64,000 nucleotides of DNA from an uncultured Faecalibacterium sp. (GCA_934561555.1 CAKTGQ010000010.1:40806-104805), one strand, 5' to 3'. Shown: positions 33,079 through 42,620, counted from the stretch's first letter. Notes: a model not told the origin generated them from the sequence alone. Made by a program: numbers and translations.

Positions 33079-33933
33079 TCATTCCCGATGGCTGCGGCGG
33101 TAAAAGCGGGTACCGGAGCCGCGGTCGGAGAACAGCTCCAACAGGATGGAGTGCGGCACACGGCCATCGATGATAACCGCCTCGTGCACGCCCTGATAGA
33201 TGGCATCCGCCATGCCGCCGATCTTGGGGATCATGCCGCCCGCAATGATGCCGGCAGACTTGTAGCCCTCGATCTCGGTCACCTCCACCTCGGGGATAAG
33301 GGTGGTCTCGTCCTCCTTATCCCGCAGCAGACCCGCGATATCGGTCATGGACACCAGCTTTTCGGCCTTGAGGGCAATGGCGATCTGGGCAGCGGCGGTA
33401 TCCGCGTTGACGTTATACGCCTGTCCGAGGTCGTCCATGCCCACGGTGGCGATGACCGGGATAAAGCCGCCGTCCAGCAGGCTTTCGATCAGGGTAGCGT
33501 CCACATGGACGATCTCGCCCACATGACCCAGCTGGGGGTCCAGCTCGGTGCAGCGGAGCATCTGTCCGTCCATGCCGCACAGACCCACGCCGCGCCCGCG
33601 CAGCTTTGCCACAAGATCCTTGTTCACCTTACCGGCCAGCACCTGCTGCACGATCTCCATGGTGGCATCGTCCGTCACCCGCAGACCATTGGCAAAGTGG
33701 CTCTCCACACCCACCTTCTTGAGCATCTCGTTGATGGCGGGGCCGCCGCCGTGCACCAGCACCACCCGCACGCCCAGCAGCGTCAGGGTGACAAGGTCGT
33801 TCATCACGGCGTTTTTCAGCGTCTCGTTGATCATGGCGTTTCCGCCGTATTTGATAACCATGGTCCTGCCATGGTATTTCTGGATATAAGGGGTGGCCTC
33901 CGAAAAAAGCCGCGCCATTTCTTCGTTTTTCAT
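33079..33933 (-). CDS. argB: Acetylglutamate kinase
   Basis: 284 residues, amino-acid kinase fold: VIKYGGNAM at the N-terminus, VVLVHGGGPAINEMLKKVG, and the C-terminal EGYKSAGIIAGGMIPKIGGM. It phosphorylates N-acetylglutamate, the pathway's usual control point. The N-terminal helix (MARLFSEATPYIQKYHG) resembles that of arginine-sensitive hexameric enzymes, so feedback inhibition is plausible. Separated from argJ by repeat A6. Confidence 0.96.
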   Translation of the reverse strand: MKNEEMARLFSEATPYIQKYHGRTMVIKYGGNAMINETLKNAVMNDLVTLTLLGVRVVLVHGGGPAINEMLKKVGVESHFANGLRVTDDATMEIVQQVLAGKVNKDLVAKLRGRGVGLCGMDGQMLRCTELDPQLGHVGEIVHVDATLIESLLDGGFIPVIATVGMDDLGQAYNVNADTAAAQIAIALKAEKLVSMTDIAGLLRDKEDETTLIPEVEVTEIEGYKSAGIIAGGMIPKIGGMADAIYQGVHEAVIIDGRVPHSILLELFSDRGSGTRFYRRSHRE

Positions 33934-33967
33934 ATACTCTCCGTTGCTCCTTGCCGTTAGCGTTCTT

Positions 33968-34064
33968 GGCTCTCCCTTTGAGGAAAGACTTCCCCCGCTC
34001 CGGGGGAAGATGTCACCGTAGGTGACAAAAGGGGGAATCTGTCACCGTAGGTGACTGAGAGGGC
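33968..34064. repeat. Family A repeat, copy A6 (partial, inverted)
   Basis: Reverse-complement match to part of A5: CTTCCCCCGCTCCGGGGGAAG, TGTCACC-GTA-GGTGACA twice, and ACTGAGAGGGCG. It sits between argJ and argB inside the operon. Confidence 0.75.
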
Positions 34065-34070
34065 GCAGCA

Positions 34071-35300
34071 TCAGGTTCTGTAATCGCCGTTGATCTTCAC
34101 ATAGTCGTAGGTCAGGTCACAGCCCCATGCCTTGGCGCTTGCCTCGCCGGTGCCCATATCCACCTTGACCAGAATATCGTGCTCAGCCAGCACCTTGGCG
34201 GCTTCGTCCTCGCTGTAGGGATGGTAGGCGGCGTTCTCGCACACATACACCTCGCCCGCCTTGCTGGAAAGCCAGACGCAGACCTTATCAATGGAGAAGT
34301 CCCCGGGGGTATAGCCGATGGCGCACAGGATGCGTCCCCAGTTGGCGTCGCGGCCAAAGACTGCCGCCTTGAACAGGTTGGAGCAGACCACGCTGCGGCT
34401 GACGGCGCGGGCGGTCTTGAGGTCGGGTGCGTGGGTCACCTCGCAGGTGATGAGGTGGGTGGCCCCCTCGCCGTCTCCGGCGTGCTCGGCGCACATGTGC
34501 TCTGCAATGGCGGTCAGCGCTGCCACAAAGGCGGCGTAGTCCGCGTTCTCCTCGCAGATCTCCGGGTTGCCTGCCAGACCGGACGCCATGATGATGAGGG
34601 TATCGTTGGTGGAGGTGTCCAGATCCACGCTCATCTGGTTATAGGTGCCGGGCACAACGGTCTTGAGCGCCTTTTCCAGCAGCGCGGGCGAGACGGCAGC
34701 GTCGGTGGTGTAGAACGCCAGCATGGTGGCCATGTTGGGAGCGATCATGCCGCTGCCCTTGCCGATGGCACCCACGGTGCACACCTTGCCGCCCAGCTCG
34801 AACTGGATGGCGTACTCCTTTTTATGGGTGTCGGTGGTCATGATGGCGGTGGCAGCGTCCGTGCTGCCCTGCGCGGTGGCAGCCAGCTTTTCCGCTGCCG
34901 CCGGGATGCCCCGGGCAAAGGGGTCGATGACCATGGGCTGACCGATGACGCCGGTGGAGGCGGGCAGAACGTCCTTTTCGTCAATGTTCAGCGCCTTGCC
35001 CACCAGGGCGCAGCACTCCTCGGCCAGCGCCACGCCGTTGGCGGCGCAGGTGTTGGCGTTGCCGCTGTTGACCACGATGGCCTGTGCGTAGCCATCGGTC
35101 AGATGGGCGCGGTCCACCTTGATGGGCGCACCGCAGACCTTATTGGTGGTGTACACGCCCGCAGCAGCGCAGCGCACCTCGGCCTTGATGAGCGCCAGAT
35201 CATATTTTTCGCTGTGATTTGCCCGGATGCCGCAATGGACACCGGCGGCGGCAAAACCCTTGGGCGCGCAGATGCCGCCCGCAACTTCCTTATACTGCAT
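34071..35300 (-). CDS. argJ: Bifunctional glutamate N-acetyltransferase / amino-acid acetyltransferase
   Basis: 409 residues from MQYKEVAGGICAPKGF (an earlier in-frame ATG lacks an RBS). The self-cleavage site is in GKGSGMIAPNMATMLAF, with Thr the new N-terminal nucleophile between alpha and beta chains. ArgJ transfers acetyl from N-acetylornithine to glutamate, closing the acetyl cycle; if bifunctional it also starts it, which fits the absence of argA and argE here. Confidence 0.96.
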   Translation of the reverse strand: MQYKEVAGGICAPKGFAAAGVHCGIRANHSEKYDLALIKAEVRCAAAGVYTTNKVCGAPIKVDRAHLTDGYAQAIVVNSGNANTCAANGVALAEECCALVGKALNIDEKDVLPASTGVIGQPMVIDPFARGIPAAAEKLAATAQGSTDAATAIMTTDTHKKEYAIQFELGGKVCTVGAIGKGSGMIAPNMATMLAFYTTDAAVSPALLEKALKTVVPGTYNQMSVDLDTSTNDTLIIMASGLAGNPEICEENADYAAFVAALTAIAEHMCAEHAGDGEGATHLITCEVTHAPDLKTARAVSRSVVCSNLFKAAVFGRDANWGRILCAIGYTPGDFSIDKVCVWLSSKAGEVYVCENAAYHPYSEDEAAKVLAEHDILVKVDMGTGEASAKAWGCDLTYDYVKINGDYRT

Positions 35301-35333
35301 AACGATTTTCCTTTCCCACAAAGAAAAACAAGT

Positions 35334-36275
35334 TTATTCCAAGCCCTTGGTCTCTTCCAGACCCAGCATCAGGTTCATGCACTGGACGGCGGCACCGGAG
35401 GAGCCTTTGCCCAGATTATCAAACAGCGAGACCAGCATCATCTGGTCCCCGGCGGCGTTCACGGTCAGGTACAGCTCCATGCGGTCAGTGCCCGCCATGG
35501 CATTAGAGTACAGGCCGTTTTCCGGCAGCGGCTCGTTCAAGCCGTGCACCTTCACGGTGGCAGCGTCCTTGTAGTAGTCCGCAAGGGCGGCGGCTACGGC
35601 TTCGGCAGTGGTGCCCGCAAGGGTAAGATCCAGCGGCACCAGCACCTGCATCCCGCAGTAGTAGTCACACACCACCGGCACGAACATCGGCGTGTGCGCA
35701 AGGCCGCTGATCTTCTGCATCTCCGGCAGGTGCTTGTGGCCAAGGCTCAGGCCGTAGCTTTTGGGCGCATCTAGCTTGCTGTGCGCCGGGCGGTCGGGGC
35801 TTTCGTAGTCCGCGATCATCTTTTTGCCGCCGCCGGAGTAGCCGGAGATGCCGGTGCAGCTGAAGGGATACTCTGCCGGTGCAAGACCCAGCTCCACCAG
35901 CGGGCGGGCAATGCTGATAAAGCCGCTGGCATAGCAGCCGGGCACTGCCACGCGGCAGGAATTTTTGATTTTTTCCTTCTGTCCCGCCAGCTCCGGGAAA
36001 CCGTAGTCCCATGCGGCATCGGTGCGGAAGGCGGTGGAGGTGTCCAGCACCTTCACGTCCGGGCGCAGCAGGGGCATGACTTCTTTAGAAGCTGCATCCG
36101 GCAGGCAGAGGAAGGCAAGGTCGGCAGAATTGATGACCTTTGCCCGCTCGTGCACGTCCTTGCGCCCCTCGGCAGAGATGGACAGCAGCTCGATCTCCGG
36201 CCGTTCGGCCAGACGGTCGGAGATGCGCAGGCCGGTAGTGCCGGAAGAGCCATCAATAAATACCTTTACCTTCAT
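35334..36275 (-). CDS. argC: N-acetyl-gamma-glutamyl-phosphate reductase (short type)
   Basis: 313 residues from MKVKVFIDGSSGTTG (NADP-binding loop). Catalytic Cys in RVAVPGCYASGF; LGHKHLPEM near 215. The length fits the shorter type 2 AGPR. It reduces acetylglutamyl phosphate to the semialdehyde. Its ATG overlaps the argH stop (ATGA), and GGGAGGAGG precedes it. Confidence 0.95.
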   Translation of the reverse strand: MKVKVFIDGSSGTTGLRISDRLAERPEIELLSISAEGRKDVHERAKVINSADLAFLCLPDAASKEVMPLLRPDVKVLDTSTAFRTDAAWDYGFPELAGQKEKIKNSCRVAVPGCYASGFISIARPLVELGLAPAEYPFSCTGISGYSGGGKKMIADYESPDRPAHSKLDAPKSYGLSLGHKHLPEMQKISGLAHTPMFVPVVCDYYCGMQVLVPLDLTLAGTTAEAVAAALADYYKDAATVKVHGLNEPLPENGLYSNAMAGTDRMELYLTVNAAGDQMMLVSLFDNLGKGSSGAAVQCMNLMLGLEETKGLE

Positions 36276-37672
36276 GCGTTTTCCTCCTCCCATGCGTCCA
36301 GCCGTGCCGTTGCCAGCGCGATCTGCTTTTCTACGCTGGCGGCGCTGGGGCCGCCGTAGCTGGTGCGTCCCTCGCAGCAGTGCACAAGGTCGATGGCATC
36401 ATAGATATCGGCCTCAAACAGCGGGCTGTAGCTCTGGAACTGGGTCAGGGTCAGCTCCTCCAGCGTTTTGTCGGCGGCAATGCAGTCCGACACCATGCAG
36501 CCGGTCAGCTTGTAGGCATCCCGGAAGGGCATTCCCTTCTTGGTCAGGTAGTCGGCGCAGTCGGTGGCGTTGATAAAGCCCTTTGCGGCGGCGCGGCGCA
36601 TATTGGCGGGCAGGCTCTTCATGGTGTCCAGCATGGGGGTGATGGTCTTGAGACAGAGCTCCAGGGTATCCACTGCATCAAAGATGGCTTCCTTGTCCTC
36701 CTGCATATCCTTGTTGTACGCCAGCGGCAGACCCTTCATCATCACCAGCAGGGTGTTCAGGTCGCCGTACACGCGGCCGGTCTTGCCGCGGATCAGCTCA
36801 GTGACATCCGGGTTCTTCTTCTGGGGCATGATGGACGAGCCGGTGGTAAAGGCATCGTCCAGTTCAATGAACTTGAACTCCCAGCTGCACCACAGGATGA
36901 TCTCCTCCGAAAGGCGGGACAGGTGCATCATGCAGATGGAGATGGCGCTTGCCAGCTCGATGCAGAAATCACGGTCGGACACGCCGTCCAGACTGTTGGC
37001 GCAGGGGGCGGCAAAGCCCAGCTTCTCGGCGGTGAAATCCCGGTCCAGCGGGTAAGTAGTGCCTGCCAGTGCGCCAGAGCCCAGCGGGCACTGGCTGTCC
37101 ATGCGGGCGGTGGCGTCCGCAAAGCGGTCAAGGTCGCGCAGCAGCATGGAAGCGTAGGCCATCAGCGCGTGACCGAAGGTGATGGGCTGGGCACGCTGCA
37201 GATGGGTGTAGCCGGGCATGACGGAGGCGGTGTTCTCCGCCGCCTTTTTGCACAGCACCCGCACCAGCTCCACGATGTAGGCCTGCAAGGTCTTGCTGTA
37301 ATCCCGCAAAGTCAGACGGATATCCAGCGCCACCTGATCGTTGCGGCTGCGGCCGGTGTGCAGCCGCTTGCCCGCATCCCCGATGCGGGCGGTCAGGGTC
37401 TGCTCCACAAAGGTGTGCACGTCCTCGGCGGCGGGGTCGATGGTCAGCGCACCGCTGGACAGATCGTCCGCGATGGAAGCCAGACCGCTGAGGATATCCG
37501 TGCAGTCCTGCTCCGAGATGATGCCCTGCCGCGCCAGCATGGCGGCGTGGACGCCGCTGCCGCGCATATCCTGCGCGATCATCCGCTGGTCGAAGCGGAT
37601 GGAGGAGTTGAAGTCGTTGACGCGGCTGTCCACCGCCTTGGAAAACCGACCCTTCCAGAGTTGTTCTGCCAT
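36272..37672 (-). CDS. argH: Argininosuccinate lyase
   Basis: 466 residues, fumarase/aspartase superfamily: HTGRSRNDQVALD near 110, THLQRAQPITFGHALMAY near 160, and the signature loop GSSIMPQKKNPD near 280 with the catalytic Ser. It splits argininosuccinate into arginine and fumarate. It follows argG on the minus strand after a 367-base gap that holds repeat A7 and a hairpin. Confidence 0.97.
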   Translation of the reverse strand: MAEQLWKGRFSKAVDSRVNDFNSSIRFDQRMIAQDMRGSGVHAAMLARQGIISEQDCTDILSGLASIADDLSSGALTIDPAAEDVHTFVEQTLTARIGDAGKRLHTGRSRNDQVALDIRLTLRDYSKTLQAYIVELVRVLCKKAAENTASVMPGYTHLQRAQPITFGHALMAYASMLLRDLDRFADATARMDSQCPLGSGALAGTTYPLDRDFTAEKLGFAAPCANSLDGVSDRDFCIELASAISICMMHLSRLSEEIILWCSWEFKFIELDDAFTTGSSIMPQKKNPDVTELIRGKTGRVYGDLNTLLVMMKGLPLAYNKDMQEDKEAIFDAVDTLELCLKTITPMLDTMKSLPANMRRAAAKGFINATDCADYLTKKGMPFRDAYKLTGCMVSDCIAADKTLEELTLTQFQSYSPLFEADIYDAIDLVHCCEGRTSYGGPSAASVEKQIALATARLDAWEEENA

Positions 37673-37728
37673 AATACTTATCCTTTACTTTATGTCCGGG
37701 AACAGCTGCCCTGCGGCAAGCATCCTCG

Positions 37729-37880
37729 CCCTCTCCGTCTGCTCACTGCGTTCGCATCCACCTCTCCCAAAGGGAGAGGCTCTGGCGCAACCGAGAACTT
37801 CACGGCTTGACCGGAAACTTTGCCGCTATGCCAAGGGCTCTCCCTTTGGGAGAGCTGGCGCGTTAGCGCCTGAGAGGGCG
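37729..37880. repeat. Family A repeat, copy A7
   Basis: CGCCCTCTCC...CTGAGAGGGCG ends, inner CCTCTCCCAAAGGGAGAGG and GGCGC-GTTA-GCGCC palindromes. Occupies the argG-argH gap. Confidence 0.8.
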
Positions 37881-37932
37881 AGCCCGTCACCACATACAGC
37901 AGCCATTCGTCAATTTCTTATAAAAACGGCAA

Positions 37933-37963
37933 AGCCGCCGCAGGGGAAAACGCTCCTGCGGCG
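37933..37963 (-). terminator. Hairpin after argG
   Basis: GCCGCCGCAGG...CCTGCGGCGG stem. On the minus strand it is followed by TTTGCCGTTTTT, so it may end or attenuate the argG transcript before argH. Confidence 0.65.
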
Positions 37964-38039
37964 GTGCCGCCGGCAACGATGCCGGTGTGAGAACCCACGT
38001 GTGAAAGTGTGAAAACACACGCAGTCGAAAATGTTGCGG

Positions 38040-39272
38040 TTACTTGACCTCCGGCCAGTTCTTGGACAGCTTTGCGCGCTCCTTGATGGACAGGCCGAAC
38101 AGGTTGATGAAGCCGGCGGAATCTGCCTGATTGTAATCGTCATCCTCGCCAAAGGAAGCGGTCTGCTCGTCGTACAGAGTGTACGGAGAGGTGACGCCGG
38201 CGTTGATCATGTTGCCCTTGTAGAGTTTCAGCTTCACATCGCCGGTCACGGTCTTTTCCAGACTGTCGGCAAAGGCATCCAGTGCCTCGCGCAGCGGGGT
38301 GAACCACTGGCCGTTGTACACGATATCGGCGTACTTCTGTGCCAGCTGTGCCTTGAAGTGGGCGCTTTCCTTGTCCAGCGTGATGGTCTCCAGCACGTCG
38401 ATGGCCTTGTACAGGATAGCGCCGCCGGGGGTCTCGTACACGCCGCGGCTCTTCATGCCCACCAGACGGTTCTCCACGATGTCCAGCAGACCAATGCCGT
38501 TTGCGCCGCCCAGCTGGTTCAGGTACTCCACCAGCTCCACAGCGCCCATCTCCTTGCCGTCCACGGCAGTGGGGATGCCCTTTTCAAAGTGGATGGTCAC
38601 ATAGGTGGGAACATCGGGTGCCTGCTCGGGGCTGACACCCAGCTCCAGGAAGCCGGGCTTATTGTACTGGGGCTCGTTGGCGGGGCTCTCCAGATCCAGA
38701 CCCTCGTGGCTCAGGTGCCACAGATTCTTGTCCTTGGAGTAGTTGGTCTCGCGGTTGATCTTCAGGGGGATGTGGTGCGCCTCGGCGTAGTCGATTTCCT
38801 CGTCACGGCTCTTGATGTCCCACTCACGCCACGGAGCGATGATGGCCATATCCGGGCAGAAGGCCTTGAGGGTCAGCTCAAAACGCACCTGATCGTTGCC
38901 CTTACCGGTGCAGCCGTGGCAGATGGCATCTGCACCTTCCTTGATGGCGATGTCTGCCAGTGCCTTGGCGATGCACGGACGTGCAAAGCTGGTGCCCAGC
39001 AGGTAGTCCTCGTACTTTGCGCCGAACTTCAGGGTGGGGAAGATGTAGTTCTCCACAAAGTCCTTCTTCAGGTCCAGCACATACAGCTTGGATGCGCCGG
39101 TAGCCTTGGCCTTTTCTTCCAGACCGTCCAGCTCGGTGCCCTGACCTACATCACCGGAAACAGCGATGACCTCGCAGTTGTTGTAGTTTTCCTTCAGCCA
39201 AGGAATGATGATGGAGGTATCCAGACCGCCGGAGTAAGCCAGCACGACTTTTTTGATGTTTTCCTTTTTCAT
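38040..39272 (-). CDS. argG: Argininosuccinate synthase
   Basis: 410 residues. N-terminal PP-loop [29 protein letters not shown] near 120 and [22 protein letters not shown] further on are family blocks. It joins citrulline and aspartate using ATP. RBS AAAGGAG at good spacing. It has its own sigma-A promoter upstream and is the first arginine gene in transcription order. Confidence 0.97.
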   Translation of the reverse strand: MKKENIKKVVLAYSGGLDTSIIIPWLKENYNNCEVIAVSGDVGQGTELDGLEEKAKATGASKLYVLDLKKDFVENYIFPTLKFGAKYEDYLLGTSFARPCIAKALADIAIKEGADAICHGCTGKGNDQVRFELTLKAFCPDMAIIAPWREWDIKSRDEEIDYAEAHHIPLKINRETNYSKDKNLWHLSHEGLDLESPANEPQYNKPGFLELGVSPEQAPDVPTYVTIHFEKGIPTAVDGKEMGAVELVEYLNQLGGANGIGLLDIVENRLVGMKSRGVYETPGGAILYKAIDVLETITLDKESAHFKAQLAQKYADIVYNGQWFTPLREALDAFADSLEKTVTGDVKLKLYKGNMINAGVTSPYTLYDEQTASFGEDDDYNQADSAGFINLFGLSIKERAKLSKNWPEVK

Positions 39273-39365
39273 GATAAACGCGCTCCTTTAATAAAAATAC
39301 ACTTTTGTTCTCTGATGCGCATTTCCCTTCGCATCCTCTGTCTTTCGTTTGCGGTTGATGCTTTT

Positions 39366-39393
39366 ATTATACGCAGCGCGGGTTTTTCGTCAA
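39366..39393 (-). promoter_or_regulatory. Promoter of argG
   Basis: Minus strand TTGACG (39393-39388), 16 bases, TATAAT (39371-39366). Confidence 0.8.
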
Positions 39394-39454
39394 TGCTAAA
39401 AACCGCCAAACATAGCGCCCGTTTCGCTTTTCTTTTGGTTCAATCTGTATCTTT

Positions 39455-39495
39455 ATGCAAATATTTTTAAATATATTCGCATTTTATGCAATCGG
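39455..39495. promoter_or_regulatory. AT-rich, ARG-box-like tract upstream of argG
   Basis: ATGCAAATATTTTTAAAT followed by ATTCGCATTTTATGCAA: A/T core with TGCAT-like flanks, about 65-100 bases upstream of the argG promoter. It resembles ArgR/AhrC sites only loosely. Confidence 0.3.
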
Positions 39496-39529
39496 GGTGT
39501 ATTTTTTCATGGAGGTTTGCGGGAGTAAA

Positions 39530-39653
39530 CCCTCTCCGTCATCGCTGCGCGATGCCACCTCCCCCGAAAGGGGGAGGTTTTACGCTGCAAACCGGCAGAT
39601 GCAAAAAGCTCCCCCTTCGGGGGAGCTGGCGAGCGTATGCGAGACTGAGAGGG
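39530..39653. repeat. Family A repeat, copy A8
   Basis: AACCCTCTCCGTCATCGC-TGC-GCGATG... to ...GAGACTGAGAGGGTT; two CTCCCCC/GGGGGAG palindromes. Outer bases AA/TT. Confidence 0.78.
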
Positions 39654-39678
39654 TTCGTCCCCCTATAAACAAAACCAC

Positions 39679-39709
39679 CGGAGCATCCGCAGACGCTCCG
39701 GTGGTTTTC
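39679..39709 (-). terminator. CGCA-loop hairpin after the PTS IIC-like gene
   Basis: CACCGGAGCATC-CGCA-GACGCTCCGGTG (one mismatch) with T/A-rich flanks, ten bases beyond the minus-strand gene end; the hairpin type of family B. Confidence 0.65.
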
Positions 39710-39720
39710 CTATAAATAAT

Positions 39721-40779
39721 TTAGTTCAGCTTCAAATCGCCGTCCTTGATCCAGCCCAGCTTGCGCTCTACCGCGCAGAACACCACGCTGAGCACGGCGG
39801 GCAGCACAAAGCACAGCAGCACCATGGCAGCCCAGTCCATGGGGGTGATGGCAGCCTTGGTACCGGCGGCAATATCGCTGACCCAGCCGGTGTAGACGCC
39901 GATCTGACCCACCAGACCGCAGGTGCCCATGCCGGAGGAGACCGCCGCACCGTTCATCTCAAAGTGGAACAGGCAGGTAGCCAGCGGGCCGGTGATGGCG
40001 CTGGCCAGCGTGGGAGCGATCCAGATGCGGGGGTTCTTGACGATGTTGCCCATCTGCAGCATACTGGTGCCCAGACCCTGACTGACAAGGCCGCCCACGC
40101 CGTTCTCCTTGTAGCTCATCACGGCAAAGCCCACCATCTGGGCACAGCAACCCGCCACGGCAGCGCCGCCTGCAAGGCCGGTCAGACCCAGTGCGGCGCA
40201 GATGGCAGCAGAGGAGATGGGCAGGGTCAGCGCTACGCCCACGATGACCGACACCAGAATGCCCATGACTAGCGGAGCCTGCTCGGTGGCCCACATGATC
40301 AGAGTGCCCACCTGACTTGCGGCTGCGCCGATGGGTGCGGCGATGAGCATGGAAAGCCCGACGCCCGCAAAGATGGTCACCAGCGGAGTGACAAGGATAT
40401 CCACCTTGGTCTCCTTGCTCACAGCCTTGCCCAGCTCTGCCGCCACAATGGCAATGATGAGCACGGCCAGCGGGCCGCCTGCGCCGCCCAGTGCGTTGGC
40501 CGAGTAGCCCACAGTAATCAGGCTGAACAGCACCAGCGGCGGGCAGTGCAGTGCCCAGCCGATGGCGCAGGCCATGGCGGGGCCGCTCATGGCAGTAGCG
40601 TAGCCGCCCAGATCCACCAGCAGTTCCAGACCGGTCTGCTGACCCACCGTCTTGATGATGGTGCCGATCAGCAGGCTGGCAAACAGACCCTGTGCCATTG
40701 CGCCCAGCGCGTCAATGAGGTAACGCTGCGGAGAGATGACGATATCCTTCCGCGCCAAAAATTCTTTCAGCTTCGACAT
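39721..40779 (-). CDS. PTS transporter subunit IIC-like membrane protein (PF13303-like)
   Basis: 352 residues from MSKLKEFLARKDIVISPQRYL, with about nine hydrophobic segments rich in Gly/Ala. The sequence resembles the EIIC_2-like family of stand-alone membrane proteins rather than the glucose or mannitol IIC types; no IIA or IIB domain is attached or adjacent. The transported substrate is unknown. The start at 40779 is chosen for AAAGGCA upstream; an earlier in-frame start has no RBS. Confidence 0.8.
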   Translation of the reverse strand: MSKLKEFLARKDIVISPQRYLIDALGAMAQGLFASLLIGTIIKTVGQQTGLELLVDLGGYATAMSGPAMACAIGWALHCPPLVLFSLITVGYSANALGGAGGPLAVLIIAIVAAELGKAVSKETKVDILVTPLVTIFAGVGLSMLIAAPIGAAASQVGTLIMWATEQAPLVMGILVSVIVGVALTLPISSAAICAALGLTGLAGGAAVAGCCAQMVGFAVMSYKENGVGGLVSQGLGTSMLQMGNIVKNPRIWIAPTLASAITGPLATCLFHFEMNGAAVSSGMGTCGLVGQIGVYTGWVSDIAAGTKAAITPMDWAAMVLLCFVLPAVLSVVFCAVERKLGWIKDGDLKLN

Positions 40780-40834
40780 AAAACTTGCCTTTCTATCCAA
40801 AACAGATCGTTAAAGTTACGAACGTATGCTCTGT

Positions 40835-40863
40835 ATCATACCATACACCTGTCAAGACAGCAA
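40835..40863 (-). promoter_or_regulatory. Possible promoter of the IIC-like gene
   Basis: Minus strand TTGCTG (40863-40858), 17 bases, TATGAT (40840-40835). Confidence 0.45.
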
Positions 40864-40991
40864 GAGCTTGCTGGAAAAATTGTGAAATTTCGGCTTTGTG
40901 CAATGTTCTGACCCGCCGGAACGTATTCCATTTGGAACATTTTCCGACACACTGCCCCGGTGGAGAATTTGTGTAGAAGCCCGCTGTGCCG

Positions 40992-41021
40992 TTGACTGCT
41001 CCCCGCGTGCGGGTGTATACT
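40992..41021 (+). promoter_or_regulatory. Promoter of the GH25 lysozyme gene
   Basis: TTGACT (40992-40997), 18 bases, TATACT (41016-41021). Confidence 0.7.
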
Positions 41022-41027
41022 AGAAGA

Positions 41028-41165
41028 AGAGTAAAGTTATCATCCGCCGTCCTTTTTATTCTGAACCCATGGGCGGCGTGGAATAAAAGCGGGTCTGCCC
41101 CGGGCAAGGGGCAAGGGCCCGGTGCAGCATAACACTGCACCACCGGGAGATTCGGAGGCAGAGAC
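41028..41165 (+). other. Structured 5' leader of the GH25 gene
   Basis: About 140 bases between the promoter and the start. Contains CCCGGTGCAG...CTGCACCACCGGG (41118-41147) and several G/C-rich complementary runs. I cannot match it to a known riboswitch. The upstream part of this divergent gap (40864-40991) holds a TTCCA-TT-TGGAA inverted repeat at 40926-40937. Confidence 0.4.
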
Positions 41166-41170
41166 AACAG

Positions 41171-42607
41171 ATGAAAAAGCGATTTGAACGATCCGGCACA
41201 GCCCGCCGCAAAGCGGCGGCAGCCGTTGCAGCGCTGACCATGGCGCTGGTTCTGGCTGTGGGCGGCGCAGGGGCAGCGACCCTGCTGTCTGCACAGACGC
41301 AGACCTTGACCGTGGGCGCAGTCGTGCCCCATATTACCGCCGGGGCATCGCAGACCCCGGCAGCAGCTGACCCTGCCCCGGAAGCGGAGAGCACAGTGAC
41401 CGCCCCGGAACAGGCAGCAGAAAGCACCGCGCAGCCGCAGCAGTCAGCCCCCGCCCCGGAACAGACGGAAAAACCGGAAACTGCCGAGATTGCACCGGCT
41501 GCACCGGAAGAAGCTGCCGAAACACCGGAAGCACCGGCACAGCCCGCCGGGGACGCTGCACCGGAGGAGGAAAGCTCCCCCGCCCTGCTGCTGGAGGAGA
41601 CCCCGGAGCTGGCCGCACAGGACCCGCAGGCTCCCGCAGCGGACGGCACCGCCCAGAACGACACCGCCAGCCAGCACACCCCGGAGGACAGCGTACTGCT
41701 GACCCCGGAGCAGATCCAGCAGGCGCTGGATTCCGGCGCGCTGGAGGATGCCGAAGCGCAGTGCATCGACCTGAGCGATGAAAACGGCTTTTTCCGGTGG
41801 CTGTTCAACTGGCTGTTCGGCATCAAGGATAAGGAAGAGGAAAAAAAAGAGGAACCAGTGCCGACCTATTCCGGCTGGCGCACCGAGAACGGCAAAACCT
41901 ACTACTATGCGCAGAATACCAACAAAAAGGTCACCGGTCTGCGCTCCATTGACGGTAAGCTGTATTATTTCGATGCCAACGGCGTAAAACAGGATAACGT
42001 GACCTTTGGCATCGATGTGTCCAAATATCAGTCCGGGCTGGACTGGAATAAGATCAAAAAAACCGGTGTGAGCTTTGTCATCATCCGCATCGGCTACCGG
42101 GGCTACGGTGCCGAGGGCAAGCTGGTCAAGGACCCCATGTTCGAGGAGCACTTCACCAACGCCCGCAACGCGGGACTGAAGGTGGGCGTGTATTTCTTTA
42201 CGCAGGCTGTGAACGAAGCCGAGGCGCAGGAGGAGGCCGAGGCCTGCAACTGGGCGCTGAACGGCCGGATGCTGGACTATCCCATCTTCTATGACACCGA
42301 AGCTTCCACCGCCCCGGGCGGCACCGGCCGCGCCGACGGTCTGGGCGCCGAGGACCGCACCAAGTGCGCCATCGCCTTCTGCGAGCGGGTGAAGGAGCTG
42401 GGCTACAAGCCCGGCGTGTACGCTTCCACCACATGGTACCGCAAGCGGGTGGACTACAACACCCTGCGCAGCCGCTACACCATCTGGAACGCCCACTACG
42501 GCGTCTCCTCCAGCCCCATCGGCTGCGATATGTGGCAGGGCACCGAGAAAGCCCGCATCAACGGCTACAGCGGCGAGCTGGACGCCAATATCAGCTATAT
42601 CGGATAA
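41171..42607 (+). CDS. Secreted GH25 lysozyme with cell-wall-binding repeats
   Basis: 478 residues. Signal peptide (about 1-36); long Pro/Ala/Glu/Gln-rich spacer (37-200); FFRWLFNWLFG segment; choline-binding-type repeats (about 232-275: GKTYYYAQNTNKKVTGLRS and GKLYYFDANGVKQ); GH25 catalytic domain (277-478) beginning FGIDVSKYQSGLDW, with IFYDTE holding the catalytic acids and WNAHYG near the end. It cleaves peptidoglycan glycan strands outside the cell. It precedes the HAD gene by 13 bases. Confidence 0.93.
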   Translation: MKKRFERSGTARRKAAAAVAALTMALVLAVGGAGAATLLSAQTQTLTVGAVVPHITAGASQTPAAADPAPEAESTVTAPEQAAESTAQPQQSAPAPEQTEKPETAEIAPAAPEEAAETPEAPAQPAGDAAPEEESSPALLLEETPELAAQDPQAPAADGTAQNDTASQHTPEDSVLLTPEQIQQALDSGALEDAEAQCIDLSDENGFFRWLFNWLFGIKDKEEEKKEEPVPTYSGWRTENGKTYYYAQNTNKKVTGLRSIDGKLYYFDANGVKQDNVTFGIDVSKYQSGLDWNKIKKTGVSFVIIRIGYRGYGAEGKLVKDPMFEEHFTNARNAGLKVGVYFFTQAVNEAEAQEEAEACNWALNGRMLDYPIFYDTEASTAPGGTGRADGLGAEDRTKCAIAFCERVKELGYKPGVYASTTWYRKRVDYNTLRSRYTIWNAHYGVSSSPIGCDMWQGTEKARINGYSGELDANISYIG

Positions 42608-42620
42608 AGGGAGAAAAACG

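Noticed and set aside
40926..40937. TTCCA-TT-TGGAA as an operator
   Set aside because: Short arms and not placed at either promoter of the divergent gap; too weak to claim.
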